Origin: Chrysopilus asiliformis
Taxonomy: Eukaryota; Arthropoda; Insecta; Diptera; Rhagionidae
DNA: 64,000 nt
Assembly (NCBI GenBank): GCA_964034945.1
Contig: OZ035964.1
Location: 8,573,942-8,637,941 of the forward strand
Direction of reading: 5' to 3'
Shown: in pieces, positions 46,985 through 59,117 of the stretch
Position numbering within the stretch: position 1 is the stretch's first letter
Layout of the letters: each line of letters starts with the position of its first letter
Translations under genes and position numbers: made by a program
The notes under the pieces: generated by a model
Seen by the model: only the letters and a program-made list of their open reading frames with translations
What the model was told of the DNA's origin: nothing
Databases searched by the model: none

Positions 46985-47650
46985 ATTTCGATCTTATTCT
47001 CTTTAATTTATTTCGTACATTAAACCACCCATAGACCGTTAGTTTTCGAGATAATTGCAAAAACAAACAGATTCTTATCTAAATAACGGTATATCTCGCT
47101 AACGGTTTGAGATATCGAATTCTGGTAAAACACAAAAATGTAGGAAATTTTATTGTCTTCAACTTTTGTAAAACAAAGAAATTATTGAAAAACGCGTAGT
47201 TTCGAAGAAAATATTTTAAATTTCTGAATAGCTGCTTTTGGCTTACAGGTTTCCACTAAAAGTGGAGAGGATGATCGAATTCCAGGACCGAATACGCGTA
47301 TACAGTTTTATGGCTCTAGGTCTACACTGTACAGTGGTTTTTGAGAAAACTTGTACACATATTGATAGACAGACAGGCACACAAAAAGGCAGACTGACTG
47401 ACTGACAGGCAGACAGACTGACTGACTGACAGACAGAAAGACTGACTGACAGACAAACTGACAGACAAACTGACAGAGAAACAGACAGACAAACTGACAG
47501 ACAAACTGACAGACAGACTGACAGACAAACTGACAGACTGACATTTTTGTAATAATGCTCCAATCGACTCGAGAGTACTCGTGAAATGTTTTTAGGCCAA
47601 ATTTATAGGTTTTCATTATCACAATATAATACTATGTACTTCGGATATGT
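46985..47650 (-). repeat. Dispersed CTGT-tract repeat, copy 3, with long CAGACTGA microsatellite
   Basis: Reverse orientation of the family, about 110 bases upstream of the VPS26 start. The tract at 47364-47541 is almost pure (CTGACAGA/CAGACAAA)n and makes overlapping Cys/Val/Ser-rich frames in several registers; these are artefacts. Confidence 0.88.
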
Positions 47651-48754
47651 AAAAAATAAATAAAAAGCATCCCGCTTTTCAATGAAAACTTGAGAGTGAT
47701 AAAAATAATTATTAAAGAGGCGTTTTCGACCAGATGCCGAATCTCTGTGTAAAATTGGCCCAACCACTGATAAATTAAAAGGTATGAAGAGGAGTCGGTG
47801 TCAAATCATCCCCTCCTCTTCCCTGTTAGATGTCATGGGACTTTTGAGATTTCGTCGCTTGTTTTTTTTTTTTGTTAAATTTATTCTAAGTAAATACAAA
47901 TTATTTTATAACAATGTATCCAAATTAATCAAATTATTCGTTAGATTTTAGTTTTTTCGCTATAGTTTTTTTTTATTGTAGTCATACCAAAACTCGATCG
48001 CTGTTCGGCCACTTGCACCCGACCGAAAAATTACATATAGTGTACTATGGCCACATTACGGATGTAGATTTGCCAGCTTTTTTGTAAGTAGTTCTACGGA
48101 TACGTACGTAAATTCAATCGATTCGGCAAGTGGAGAGATTGGCGTTTACGAGAGAATAATTTCGAAATAATCTTAATTTAAAACACTAATACCTACCCTT
48201 GAAGCACAGATTGCACCGTAGACTGAGTTATTACCAAAAAAATTGCATTTGATGACTTATTTGAACTCAAAACATCACAAAAATTACGAAATTACTAATC
48301 GCGAGAAATGCCAGACGTAAGAAATTAACAGTTGGCCTGTTCCAAACAAAGGCGACATTTATAGCTCTTACAATGTTCACATTGGGCGAATTTTATTGCG
48401 TTTTTTATTGCTCTAAAGCAGTATTTCCATTATGGTTGGGATTTTTGGGGGGTTTGAGAGATTTTGAAGATAATTTTTTTTTGGTTTTCATAGAAATTTT
48501 ATTGTATTGAATCAAGTCTGTTAGTCTGTATGTTTGTTCCGGTACCAGTAGGGATGCAACATCGTTCATAGAACCTCGATATATCGAAAATCGATGTTTT
48601 TTTTAAGGCGACATCGATGTCAAAAAACATCGTCCTGAAAACATCGATACCTCGATGTTTTGAAAAAGTTAAATTTAATAAATAATTTAGCCACCTATCG
48701 GATGCTCTACTGTGGATGGAGTGCACCCAGGTAGAATTAACACGGTTTTAGTTC
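47651..48754. other. Intergenic, with CATCGAT cluster
   Basis: Mostly unremarkable AT-rich sequence. At about 48555-48665 there is a cluster of ATCGATG/CATCGAT palindromic motifs, probably a decayed repeat. No gene seen. Confidence 0.4.
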
Positions 48755-49170
48755 TTCTTATACGTTGAACCACCAAACACCCGTTAGTTTTCGAGATGTT
48801 CGCTATAAACTAATTTTTTTGAAATACCGGCATATCTTCATAACGGCTTGAGATACGGAGTTCTAGTAAAAGACATAAATGTAGCAAATTTTATTATCTC
48901 CAAGTTTTGTCAAACATAAGACTACTGGAAAATGGTTAGTTTCGGAATAAATCGCAAAAAACGAAATCGTTGTTTTTAAAAAGCTGCCCTTTTGGTTACT
49001 TCCGGTCAATGGATTTCCACATCAGGACCAAACTTCTCTGTAAAATTGCATGGCTAGCTCTGGTATTTTTTGCGAAATCTTGTAGAAAGATGAAACCGAA
49101 AATTGATATCAAAGGAAATTTAAACAAATCTTTAAGTACAGTGGCTATATTAAATCTATCTAAAAACTAG
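48755..49170 (-). repeat. Dispersed CTGT-tract repeat, copy 4 (truncated)
   Basis: Contains CACCCGTTAGTTTTCGAGAT, CATAACGGCTTGAGATACGG and GGTTACTTCCGGTCAATGG in the family order, but lacks the CAGA tract at its end. Confidence 0.75.
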
Positions 49171-49898
49171 TCCCTCTATTCCTAAAATTAGTTTATATAC
49201 TAATTTTATGAAGAGTAAAGGGCGAACTCCAATTGAACAGAGGCAGCAGCAGAGGCAGAAGCAGTAGCAGTGGCAGAATCTGCTTTCTGTCCCGCAATGA
49301 AATTTGAATTCTGACGAAAATACCAGAAACCTGTCAAAATATTGTACGTATTTATACTCGCGACATGATTTGTCGTATAATATTTTGGTGTTTTTAACAT
49401 ATTCAATTAATTTCTCCTCCATTTCAAGTATTACAAATATTTACTTCCGTCCATATATGCAAAAAATATCAACAACGATTTGTGAGGTTAAATTGAAAGC
49501 AGAAATTTAGAGATTAGAGCTAAAATGTGTTTCTGCTTCTGCCGCTGCACAGACAAAACAGATATCAGATGAGAAAAGCAGAACAAAAATTTAGTTGAAT
49601 TTTCAGATATTTTTCGTCTCCATTTGCGGGGGGCGACATCTTTCGGCCGTTAAAGTATACAATAATAATGTGACTCTAACCCTACTAATATCTACTCACT
49701 CCCCTCTCTGTAAGTAAACCTCTTCTTCCGCTATCTCCTACAATTCTGCAGGAATTTAGATCCGGTTTTCACCAGAAAAAAGTATTAGCCCTCACGAAAA
49801 ATTTCACCCACTAAAAATTGTAAATATATTCATTTAACATTTTCACCTTAAGAAGTAAAAAAAATGTTTGTGGTAAAAAATTGTTTATTTTAAAGTAT
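49171..49898. other. Intergenic, downstream of the 49899 gene
   Basis: A short AGAGGCAGCAGCAGAGGCAG-like tract lies at 49238-49280. Otherwise there is nothing recognisable. It would include the 3-prime untranslated region of the minus-strand gene that ends at 49899. Confidence 0.4.
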
Positions 49899-51914
49899 TT
49901 AAACTGGACTACTATATATACAGGGGATATTAAATCCTCTTGACAAATTCGATATTTTATCGATATAATTTTTAGCAAAATTTTTCATTGTCATTCGTTT
50001 GATACGAGCATGCGTCCAATAAGACAGCGAACCAGCCTTAACTGCCAAAACTTGTATTTGTCGATTAAGTAGCGTGTATTGTTGGAACTGAACCGCTAAG
50101 TCGACATCAAATGTTGAATAACAATTCAAAAGGTCTAAATTTTTTAAACTTCTCTCGACGATAGCCATTGAATGTTCTGAATTGATTTTCGATTTCAGTA
50201 TTTTAATTAATTTTGTTATTTCTATTTTATTCGAATCGTTTATAAGAAGAACTCTTAAACCCTTGCCACCATCCGTAATCGGTATTATCGCCTTAGCGAT
50301 TATTTCCAAGAATATTGTATTTTTTCCTTTGTCTGAACATTTAATTTCTCCTAATTCGGGTCTGACCAATTCATACTGACTGGCTGGCACATCTTCCAGG
50401 AGTTCGGCTAATTTACATCTACGATATGTGGAAAGCCGTACAGCGGCCTGCTTTCCAGATTCAATGAAAAACTGTGCCATGAAAATTCGATTTAGCTCTG
50501 CAATTGAAACGGAAAATTTATGATATGACTTTCTTATACAAAATATACGTTTCTACGCAATTTATACTATAAGCCGACGAATAAGATCTTAATTTCTTTG
50601 AGAAAAACTCTTTTGCTGCCTTTTTTTTTATTATTAAAACGTTTTTAAAACCTTTTCCAAGCGGGAAAACTGAATTTTCCGAGACCTTTTTTATCACTAA
50701 TACTTTTTTTGAAAGCCTTTTCCAAGCGGGAAAAAGTTTCCCTTAATTTTCCTAGGTCTTTTTTATTATTTAAAACTTTTTTCAAAGTCTTTTCCACGCA
50801 GGAGAAATTTTCCCCGAATTTTTCGAGGCCTTTTTTATTATTGAAACCCTTTTCAAAAACTTCATGCAGGAGAAATTTTTCGAGACCTTTTTTTTTTATT
50901 ATTAAAACGTTTTTAAAGCCTTTTTCAATCGGAAAAAAAATTTCCCCGAATTTTCCGAGGCCTTTTTTATTATTGAAATCTTTTTTAAAACCGTTTCTAT
51001 GCACGAGAAATTTTCCCTGAATTTCGCAAGGCCTTTTTTATTATTGAAACTTTTTCAAAGCCTCTTCCATGCAGGAGAAATTTTTCCCGGATTTTTCGAG
51101 ACCTTTTTTTATTATTAAAACGTTTTTAAAGCCTTTTTCAATCGGAAAAAAATTTCCCCGAATTTTCCGAGGCCTTTTTTATCATTGAAATCTTTTTCAA
51201 AGCTTTTTCCATGCAGGAGAAATTTTCCCCGGATTTTTCGAGACCTTTTTATCATTGAATTTTCTCTGAATTTTCCCAAGGCTTTTTTTTGGTTATTATT
51301 GACACTTTTTTTCAAATTAGGCTGTGTGCGAAACAACGGAATTTTGACAGAACTGAGTTATTGACTGTCATAATTTGGTGGTCGAACAAAATTTTGACAT
51401 TTATACTCACCACACTAAATGTCAGAACTTCATCCTGAAAAAAGCCAGCGTGCATTTTGGCACTAGAAAGACGATCAGGAAAAACAAAAATACGTTAAAT
51501 ATGAGTTTTATAAATTTATAACACTGTCAACACTGTCAAAATTTGGTGTTCACCAATAGATATTCAACACAGTGTTCGTTCTGTCATAATTTCATGGATT
51601 CGCACACATCTTGAATGGAATTTTTTCTTTACAGAACGGCGCATGGTTCAATAGCGGTACTCTAGCCACAGAAATTTGTTTCTAACTGAATTTTCTTGTT
51701 AATGCGACAGCACTGGTTATACGGCTATGGCATATCCAAATTAATTTGTACAGCCTGCCATGCCAGATAAAAACGTTTCAGAACGAGAGGCCTTCATTTA
51801 ACTAAAAATTTGCATTATTTTGAATATATTCATACTCACTTTGTGTATTTTGATTGTCTTGTGTGACCGATTCCAAAATTAAGTGCACTAATTGTTTTCT
51901 GTATTTCTCTTCGA
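49899..51914 (-). CDS. Last two exons of an unidentified gene
   Basis: Minus strand exons 51840-51914 and 49899-50497, joined across a 1,342-base GT-AG intron (CAAA then GTGAGT; CAATTGCAG acceptor) with matching phase, giving about 223 C-terminal residues. The first exon is preceded by TATGATCAG and begins in phase 1, so at least one more exon lies above 51914, but I could not find it. The protein is mixed-charge and probably helical, with KYRKQLVHLILESVTQD, STYRRCKLAELLEDVPASQ, LVRPELGEIKCSDKGK and VLAVKAGSLSYWTHARIKRM. It has no signal peptide or membrane segment. I do not recognise the family. The 193-codon uninterrupted frame, the clean splice and protein-like composition make it a real gene. 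Its intron holds satellite-related repeats and a MITE. Confidence 0.75.
50640..51300 (-). repeat. Satellite-related monomers in reverse orientation, inside an intron
   Basis: About sixteen degenerate monomers of roughly 38-45 bases on the minus strand, such as AAAAAGGCCTCGGAAAATTC and GGGAAAATTTCTCCTGCATG in their complementary form. They are relatives of the 36-bp half-unit of the main satellite but form a separate subfamily. Confidence 0.8.
51321..51610. mobile_element. 290-bp MITE
   Basis: Imperfect inverted ends: GTGTGCGAAACAACGGAATT with TTGACAGAAC on the left, and GTTCTGTCATAATTTCATGG with ATTCGCACAC on the right. It lies in the intron of the 49899-51914 gene, next to the satellite-related monomers. 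Confidence 0.75.
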
Positions 51915-52299
51915 CTGATCATACGAGACAAGACTTGATTGTTTAACATTTATTTTTGTATTAAAAATTCAATCGGAAAAAAACTGCAAACGTTTAACAT
52001 GTAATAAATTTGTTGCAGGAACGTTGAAATAAATTAAATTCTAAGTAATTTTAAGAAAGTGAGTGTTCGTCCATTCGATAACTGCGGTGTGAAAAGGACA
52101 CCAGAAACAACTGCCGGCTAGGTATGTGCTTTTGTTTTTTATATCTTAAAATTATTTAAGTATATTAAAACTTCTTTTGAAATTCACTTTTTAGTTACTA
52201 CATAAATAACCAGAGTATACTAGAGTATTATTTTCAGGGAGAGGGGAGGGAGGAGGGGGCTGCCCATAAAATACGTCACGCTAATTTCCGCCCCTCCAA

Positions 52300-52720
52300 T
52301 TCTTTTTTCACGATTCTCTCGGAAACGGAGCGCTTTTCAGTAGTTTTATGTCCGACAAAAGTGAGACATAACAAAGTTTCCCACACATTAGTCTTTGACT
52401 AAAACTCCGTATCTCAAACCGTTATCGAGATATACCGTTATTTAAAAAAAAAAGTATCCCGCAAACTAGCGGTTTTTCGAAAAACCAATCAAAGAAAGAA
52501 TTGAAATTCTCCACAATTTCGCTTTTTACAGTTAATCGATATCTTTTACCGTTATCGAGATATTCCAGATTTTGTAAAAATTCTATTCCATCTTTTTTTT
52601 GTTACAAAAGTAATTTTTTTTTGTATTAATAGTGTAAATTACGCATGAATGTAGATTTTGTCTAAGAAAGTCATGTGCTTGTTCATATCAGATATTTTTG
52701 AATTGGCTCTGACGGTCCAT
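52300..52720 (+). repeat. Dispersed CTGT-tract repeat, copy 5 (partial)
   Basis: Contains GACTAAAACTCCGTATCTC, AAACCGTTATCGAGATATACC and AACTAGCGGTTTTTCG in the family order; the CTGT tract is absent. Confidence 0.7.
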
Positions 52721-52829
52721 TTTATTTGACATCAAGTAAATTTTACAAATAACTTTGACCGTGTAGATGAGATTTTATAAAACGTATAAAAAATTTCCGT
52801 GCTGTTCACATCAGATCTTGTTTTGAAAA

Positions 52830-53470
52830 AAAAAAATTCCTGCCCAGAAAAGGTCTCGGCAATGTTTTTGCTGCTTAGAAATAGCCTCGGAAAATTCGAC
52901 AAAACTATTTCCCGCTTGGAAAAGATCTCGGAAATATTTTTCCTGCTTAGAAATAGCAAAAAAAAATCGCCAAAAATATTTCCCGCTTAGAAAAGGTCTC
53001 GGAAAAATTTTTCCTGCTTAGAAATAGTAAAAAAAAATCGCCAAAAATATTTCCCGCTTAGAAAAGGTCTCGGAAAAATTTTTCCTGCTGAGAAATAGCA
53101 AAAAAAAAATCGCCAAAAATATTTCCCGCTTAGAAAAGATCTCGGAAATATTTTTCCTGCGTAGAAACAGCAAAATAAAATCGACAAAACTATTTCCCGC
53201 TTGGAAAAGATCTCGGAAATATTTTTCCTGCTTAGAAACAGCAAAATAAAATCGACAAAAATATTTCCCGCTTAGAAAAATCTCGGAAAAATTTCTCCTG
53301 CTTAGAAATAGCAAAAAAAATCGACGAAAATATTTCCCACTTAGAAAAGGTCTCGGAAAAATGTTTCCTGCTTAGAAATATCCTCGAAAAAGTAAAAAAA
53401 AAACATTTTTTTGCTTGGAAAAGGCCTGGGAAATGTTTTTCCTGCTTAGAAATAGCTTTGAAATCGAGGA
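52830..53470 (+). repeat. Satellite subfamily with CCCGCTTAGAAAAGG units
   Basis: About nine units of about 70 bases, with TATTTCCCGCTTAGAAAAGG, TCTCGGAAAAATTTTTCC and TGCTTAGAAATAGCAAAAAA. It is clearly related to the main 72-bp satellite but has the second half changed and variable A runs. Confidence 0.88.
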
Positions 53471-54420
53471 TGGACCGCAGTATTTTCAAATAAAAAACGT
53501 CTCCGTGTGAATACTAAAATTGATAAAGTAGCGGCTTTTGAAGTTTTTCTTCATGCTGCGCAGTAAAAAGATCCCAGCATAAGTGGAATCCGTGGAATGG
53601 GCCCGTAAGACACCACTTGTCCAGGTTCGACTGTAATACCGGGCATAGTTTATAGTCGATGGAAATGCGATGTTGAACGACATAACAAATGATTAAATGA
53701 TTTTTCCATTAAACTGTATAAGAGGAAAACCTACAATCCTCAAACCTATATAAGCCCGGGGCTGCTGCTTCAAAACAAACCATCTGCCGTGCGATGTTTA
53801 TGCGACTCTAAGGGAAGACTATGCTATGTATGCTACATAACTGAGAAGAAGATATAATAATATATGGCCAGCTGGTAGTTTGTTTAGTGCACGTATGTAG
53901 AAACAGAGATTCAGGCGAAACGTTTCCCCGGCCCATCGTAACACAAATCGGCACTCATACCATGATAGAATGGCTCTTAACCCCAGATATCAACCATTTA
54001 GGGTTTCTTTACCTGCCCAACTACCTACCAAAATGAAATAAGTAAACGTCGACATACGGATAAGAACGTAGAATGCTTTTTATGTTTCACGGGACAGACT
54101 ATTGGATTGAAAAACAGTACCTTCTGCTTTTCACATACACTCCAGACCGTTTGGATGATTTCTTTTTTCAAATTTTTTTTCGATACTTTACAACTCTTTA
54201 CGCCTACATCAATTTGTTCTCAACTTATCACATAGCCGTTACGTGCAATGAGAAATTGAAAAAATAAAATTTGATGGGAAATTTACCGGATCTAATGGCC
54301 GGATCTCTCGGAATGACATCGCATAGATCGCTGTCAGTAACTGGATTTTGATTTCCGTTCGTCCGGCCATCAACACCATAACTCGTGGACGAATTAAATC
54401 AGAGGCCTAAAATCGACTTC
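53471..54420. other. Intergenic; possible TATA promoter near 53750
   Basis: Bases 53745-53790 read CCTATATAAGCCCGGGGCTG followed by CTGCTTCAAAACAAACC, arranged like a plus-strand TATA box and start site. No convincing open frame follows. A minus-strand 65-codon frame (53486-53683) looks protein-like but is unrecognised. At 54290-54420 there is a worn copy of the 1-kb interspersed repeat. Confidence 0.35.
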
Positions 54421-54429
54421 GTTAATGGA

Positions 54430-54865
54430 CAATCGAACCACTCCTTTCCGTTTTTCTGTTTAGAAAAGGCCGCGGAATTAATTTTCTTGCTTAAAAACAC
54501 ATCGAAATTAATTTCCCGGTTTCAGAAAGGCCTCGAAAATAATTTTCATGTTTAGAAAAGGCATCGGAGTTAATTTCCCTGCCGAAAAAGTACTTGAAAA
54601 TTATTTTCCTGTTTCGGAAAGGCCTCGAAATTAATTTTCCTGCTCAAAAATTACTCGAAATTAATTTTCATGTTTAGAAAAGGCCACGAGATTAATTTTC
54701 ATCCCTAAAAACCTCGAAGTCAATTTTCCTGTTTAGAGAATGACTCGGAATTAATTTTCCTGCCAAAAAAAAGCATCGAAATTAATTTTCCTGCTTAAAA
54801 AAGCATCGAAATTAATTTTACTGTTCAGAAAAGAGCTCGAAATCAATTTTCCTGCCTAAATATGA
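54430..54865 (+). repeat. Single 36-bp monomers related to the satellite
   Basis: About twelve monomers of 33-40 bases such as TTAGAAAAGGCATCGGAGTT and AATTAATTTTCCTGCTTAAA. They are degenerate and resemble the tract at 37240-37760. Confidence 0.8.
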
Positions 54866-55179
54866 TAGGCAAAGAAAAATGGCGATGCAAAAAAAAAATC
54901 TGGATGAGGTGCGCCGCAGGCGAGAGCTGTGCTTTGTCAAGGTTAAATGTACTATACAATTAAAAGCTTCAAAAAAAAGAGAAGAATTATTGCAGAAAAG
55001 CTCCGCACTTCCGGTGCCATTTTGTTACCGATTCCATTTCACAATCAATGGGAAAACCAGAATTGAATAAATAATTTTATGCATGGTAGAAATTGAAAAA
55101 ATAATTGGAGTTTCTTATTATGTGATCATTTTCAACATTTTGAAGTAATTTTTTTTTTAAATCATTTTGTAAATTTTTG

Positions 55180-56160
55180 AAATTTTTGAAAAAAAAATCT
55201 CAAGAAAATTTCAAGTCTCGAGAAAATTACTTTTTTCAAAATAAAGATCTACAATTTCCGGGAAAATAAAAATCACACATTCTATGGGATCCTTTAATCT
55301 ATCAAAAACCGTTTTCCGCGAGTCGATAGGCCAAAAATTACGGGCGAAACAAACGGTTTTCCTAATGTCGTATCCTTAAAAATCGTATCCTGTTATCTCG
55401 GAAACGGCTCAAAGGATTTTCATGAAATTCGGAATCTTATAGTTTTCGGGGACGTGGAATCGATATCCGGTGTCCTTTTTTGGGGAAAAAGGATTTTTCA
55501 AGGACCTCGTCCTTGTACCACCCAAACCGTACCGCCCCCCTCAAAATGGACACCGGATATCGATTCTCCGTCTCCGATAACCTCTAAGTTCTGAATTTCA
55601 GCCTGATCGGAGGATTTGAATTTTTCGTCCTTAAAAAAAGTGAAGGGGTCCCCCTTGCGATTTTTTCAATTTTTTGAAACGTCTCCGATTTTGCTGAAAT
55701 TTGGCATAGGAGTGGTTTTTTGGGCCTCTGATTAAGAGAATCCGTTGTCCGTTTTCCGATATCACTAATGGTTTGGGCGGTACGGGGGGAGGGGTGCCCT
55801 TACGATTTTTTTCAAATTTTTGACACGTCTCCGATTTTGCTGAAATTTGGTACATGCTGGTTTTTCGGGCCTCTGATTAAGAATCCGTTGTCCGTTTTCC
55901 GATATAACTAATGGTTTGTGTGGTGGGAGAGGGTGGAGGTGTCCCACGAAAAATTAAATTTTCACAAAGAGGACACCGAATTAGGTTCCCCTTTTTCCTT
56001 TTAAATCGAATCCTTACAGGGTTAGCCGGGACATCAGCAGAAGGAGCAGGAGATGAGCCAAGGGGAGGGGGAAGATCACTAAAAATTGAATTTTCACTTG
56101 CATTTTCACTAAAAACGCAACTGTATCAAATTTCAAATTTCTAGCACAATTCGTTCGAAA
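55180..56160 (-). repeat. About 1-kb interspersed repeat, inverted copy
   Basis: Reverse complement of the family at 43420-45010, with CGTCCTTAAAAAAAGTGAAG, TATCGATTCTCCGTC and CGTTGTCCGTTTTCCGATAT. The segment with CCTCTGATTAAG and CGTTGTCCG occurs twice (near 55730 and 55875), showing an internal tandem duplication. Confidence 0.85.
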
Positions 56161-56520
56161 GTTATGGTGTTTTCTATTTTACAAAATCTGAAATATCTCG
56201 ATAATGGTAAAAGATATCGATTTACAGTAAAAGGCAAAAATGTAGAGAATTACAATACCGTTAGTTCTGTCTTTAACAGTTTTTTTGTTCGAAAAAGCGT
56301 TTGCAAGCAATCGCGAAATTCTCTGACTGACAGATTGATAGACTCTTTCTGACAGACTGTCTGATTGACTGACTGATAGACTGACAGATATTTTTGTAAT
56401 AATATTCCAATTGACTCAGAATTGCTCGGGAAATATTTTTTTAAGCAAAAGTAAGATGCCGAAATTTTTCACGAATACAATACTTTATTATACTTCGTAT
56501 AAGAAAGTAAAGAGGGGAAA
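56161..56520 (-). repeat. Dispersed CTGT-tract repeat, copy 6 (minus orientation)
   Basis: Contains AAATATCTCGATAATGG, a CTGACTGACAGATTGAT tract (56320-56390) and TTGTAATAATATTCCAATTGACTC, in the order of the family in minus orientation. Confidence 0.75.
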
Positions 56521-59117
56521 AAACTCTCACAATCTGACATCACTGTTTGACAGCCCTGGAATAGTCGGTCGATCAAAGCATTCAGAGTTCTTCTGTGATA
56601 ATAAAAAGAACTCATCGCTGTATAGGTATAGGCGAAAATGTTGCAAGCGTGTGGTGGCACCCTATTTTCTCTGCCGATGCGATGGGAGGTGTTGAATTTT
56701 TCAAAGAAAAGTGCATATGGCAATGCCTTTCCCTTGATAATCGTTAATAATCGTTAAAAGCTGGTAATACTATTGGGTTAGAGACGGTCGTCGTCGCTTC
56801 GTAAAGAAAAGAAAAACTGTGGGCTACTAAATTCAGTCAGATTTAAATTAAATATCGGTATTGTTTGTGTTTTTTCGTTATTATATCGAAATTTCTATGA
56901 TTTTTATGTTAATTTCAATTGTGATATTTCTAAAGACGTCTCAAATTCAATAGCGGAATATAATTTAATATATATTGGACTTCTTTTCCATTAGTATAGT
57001 AAATTTTTATGAGGAAAACTTATAGCGGAACAAGCGGTGGCGGGACTCACTGTGATCGGTAAAATCTATACATTTTTAATTAAATACAGTACATATCAAA
57101 AGTATTGATAAAATATAATTATAGTTATTTAGTTTAAAAATTATCGATTTTAAATTAAAATTCTAAGCAAAAAAAAAATTATAGTCGTGTAAAATTTATA
57201 CATAATTTACTACTCATCTCTTTTCCATGGCGTTGTGTGTGGCGTGAAAAAGACAACATGGCTGTGGCTCGATGAGAGCGAAATAGCCATAGAATCGTTT
57301 CTTGATTTCTACTGCAAAACGGTATATACAAATTCGGCTGGTAGCTGTTACAATGTGTAAACTACTTTTCATTAAATACCTACTGGTTTTTAATTTAAAT
57401 TGTGAAAAAAAACTCCATTTTGGGGCTTTAGAACTTTCTGTATGTGGTGCAAGCTGTTGGGAGTAGATTCGGAGGGATTTTAAAAAGTAATTTTTCTTTC
57501 TTTCTTTTTTTTTGTGGGTAGGGGTAAGGAAATCTGCTAGTGTGTTTTACTATTGGATTTAACAGAGCAGTGGTTGCCAAGTGGTGTCCTCGAAAAAAAA
57601 TCGCTAGTTTTCGTTTCGCGTGACATTTCACTCTTGCGTGTGATGCAAGGCAGTTATTTTCGTACACGGGTTAAACCATAGGGTGATGGGGGACAAGGGG
57701 GTTGTGTGTCGGTTAATAAGTAGATTACTCGAATATCTTCGTAACAAAATTATCTCTGCATATCGGGGAGTTTTGCATTTAATTATTAAAACTACAGTAA
57801 GAAATTGATCCTTTCTTGTTTGAACGCTGGGTAAATTTTTAATGTAATAAAAATTATAATTTGCTCTGGCCGACCATTAATTTGATTGAACTTTCTTTTC
57901 TTTCCTTTTTTTTTTGTATACAAATCGAAAGTGTATTCACATATACCTATATGCACGCACACATTAATCGAAAATATATAAACGCGTTTGCTTACCGAAG
58001 AGAGCATCAGAATATGATAAAATGAAGAATTAAATTATCCCTGATTGATTGATGGTATATAGTTTTTTTATGGACGCCATTGAAAGCGGTTTCAAAGGCG
58101 ATTTCATAGAATTTTCATCTCAGAAAATACAGTTTCAATACCGTCGAAACATTGAAAACAAGTACACTTATTAGTTTCAGTATTAATTATTTTTTTAATA
58201 TAAGAAATTTCATTTTACTACATAACCTGTGTATGCATGTGTGTGTGTGTGTGTGTGAGGTTCCGAAATATTAAAGTGGTATTTCTATTTTTTTTTTAGG
58301 TTAGGAAATTATTGACAGCTGAATGAGTGAGAAGTTAGATTCACAACGACTGGCTAGGCAACAAGGCATATTGAAGACACAATAACCGAAGCGGAGCCAT
58401 TATTCGAAAGGCGAATTTTTTTTAAAAAAATTATAATTATATCAATATACTGGGGAGGATTTTCTGTATACCTGACTGAATTCCAATTGTGCGAGCGCCT
58501 ATTTATCTTTACTAAATTTTGGCAAAAAAAAAAAACAAAGTTGACAGCACACAGAACGGATAACGAGTAGAACTGCTAAACCTCGTACTTGTTCTTCTTC
58601 TTCTTCTTCATCATCATCATCATCATCGCCTAAAGAAAAAGCGAGTTTGACATAAGCAGATCAAAGATATAACTCTGCCCAGCTTGATGTGCACGTACGC
58701 GGCGACTACCCTATATTTATTGAATCTTACACGTATGTAAAAGAAACGCCGAATCGCGTCGATAGTGTGTGTGTGTGTGTGACGTGTATATATAAGAATT
58801 TGTATAAATATACATATATTTATAGATATATAATATAAATGCATGTGTTCGTCGTTCGTATTGAATTGGAAACCGTAAAACAGAATAAAAATTAATACAA
58901 GACACCAAAGAAAATATCTGGTTATATGGTGGTGATTATAATAATCAAATTTCATATAGATAACAAGACCATTTAACATCCCGAGTGTACACAAATTCCA
59001 AAATACATTTAATAAAAATAAAATATAGAAAAAAAACGTTTTTTTTTCAATAACGTATAAAATACGGACAATTATAATATAAAAAAAAAATTCAAGTGGA
59101 AAAAAAATTAATTCAAA
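56521..59117. other. Intergenic, upstream of the helix-hairpin-helix gene
   Basis: Mostly AT-rich without a supported gene. A (GT)n run lies near 58229-58257, (TTC)n(ATC)n at about 58588-58627, and a (GT)n/(TA)n stretch at 58763-58840. The 5-prime untranslated region and promoter of the gene starting at 59118 should lie here, but I cannot place the start site. Confidence 0.4.

Noticed and set aside
47322..47622. Overlapping Cys/Val/Ser-rich frames on the minus strand
   Set aside because: They are readings of the CAGACTGA microsatellite in several registers, as is the similar set at 63267-63645.
54290..54420. Minus-strand exon reading GVDGRTNGNQNPVTDSDLCD
   Set aside because: The region aligns with the 1-kb interspersed repeat (TTCCGTTCGTCCGGCCATC followed by AACACCATAACTCG), so it is a worn repeat copy.
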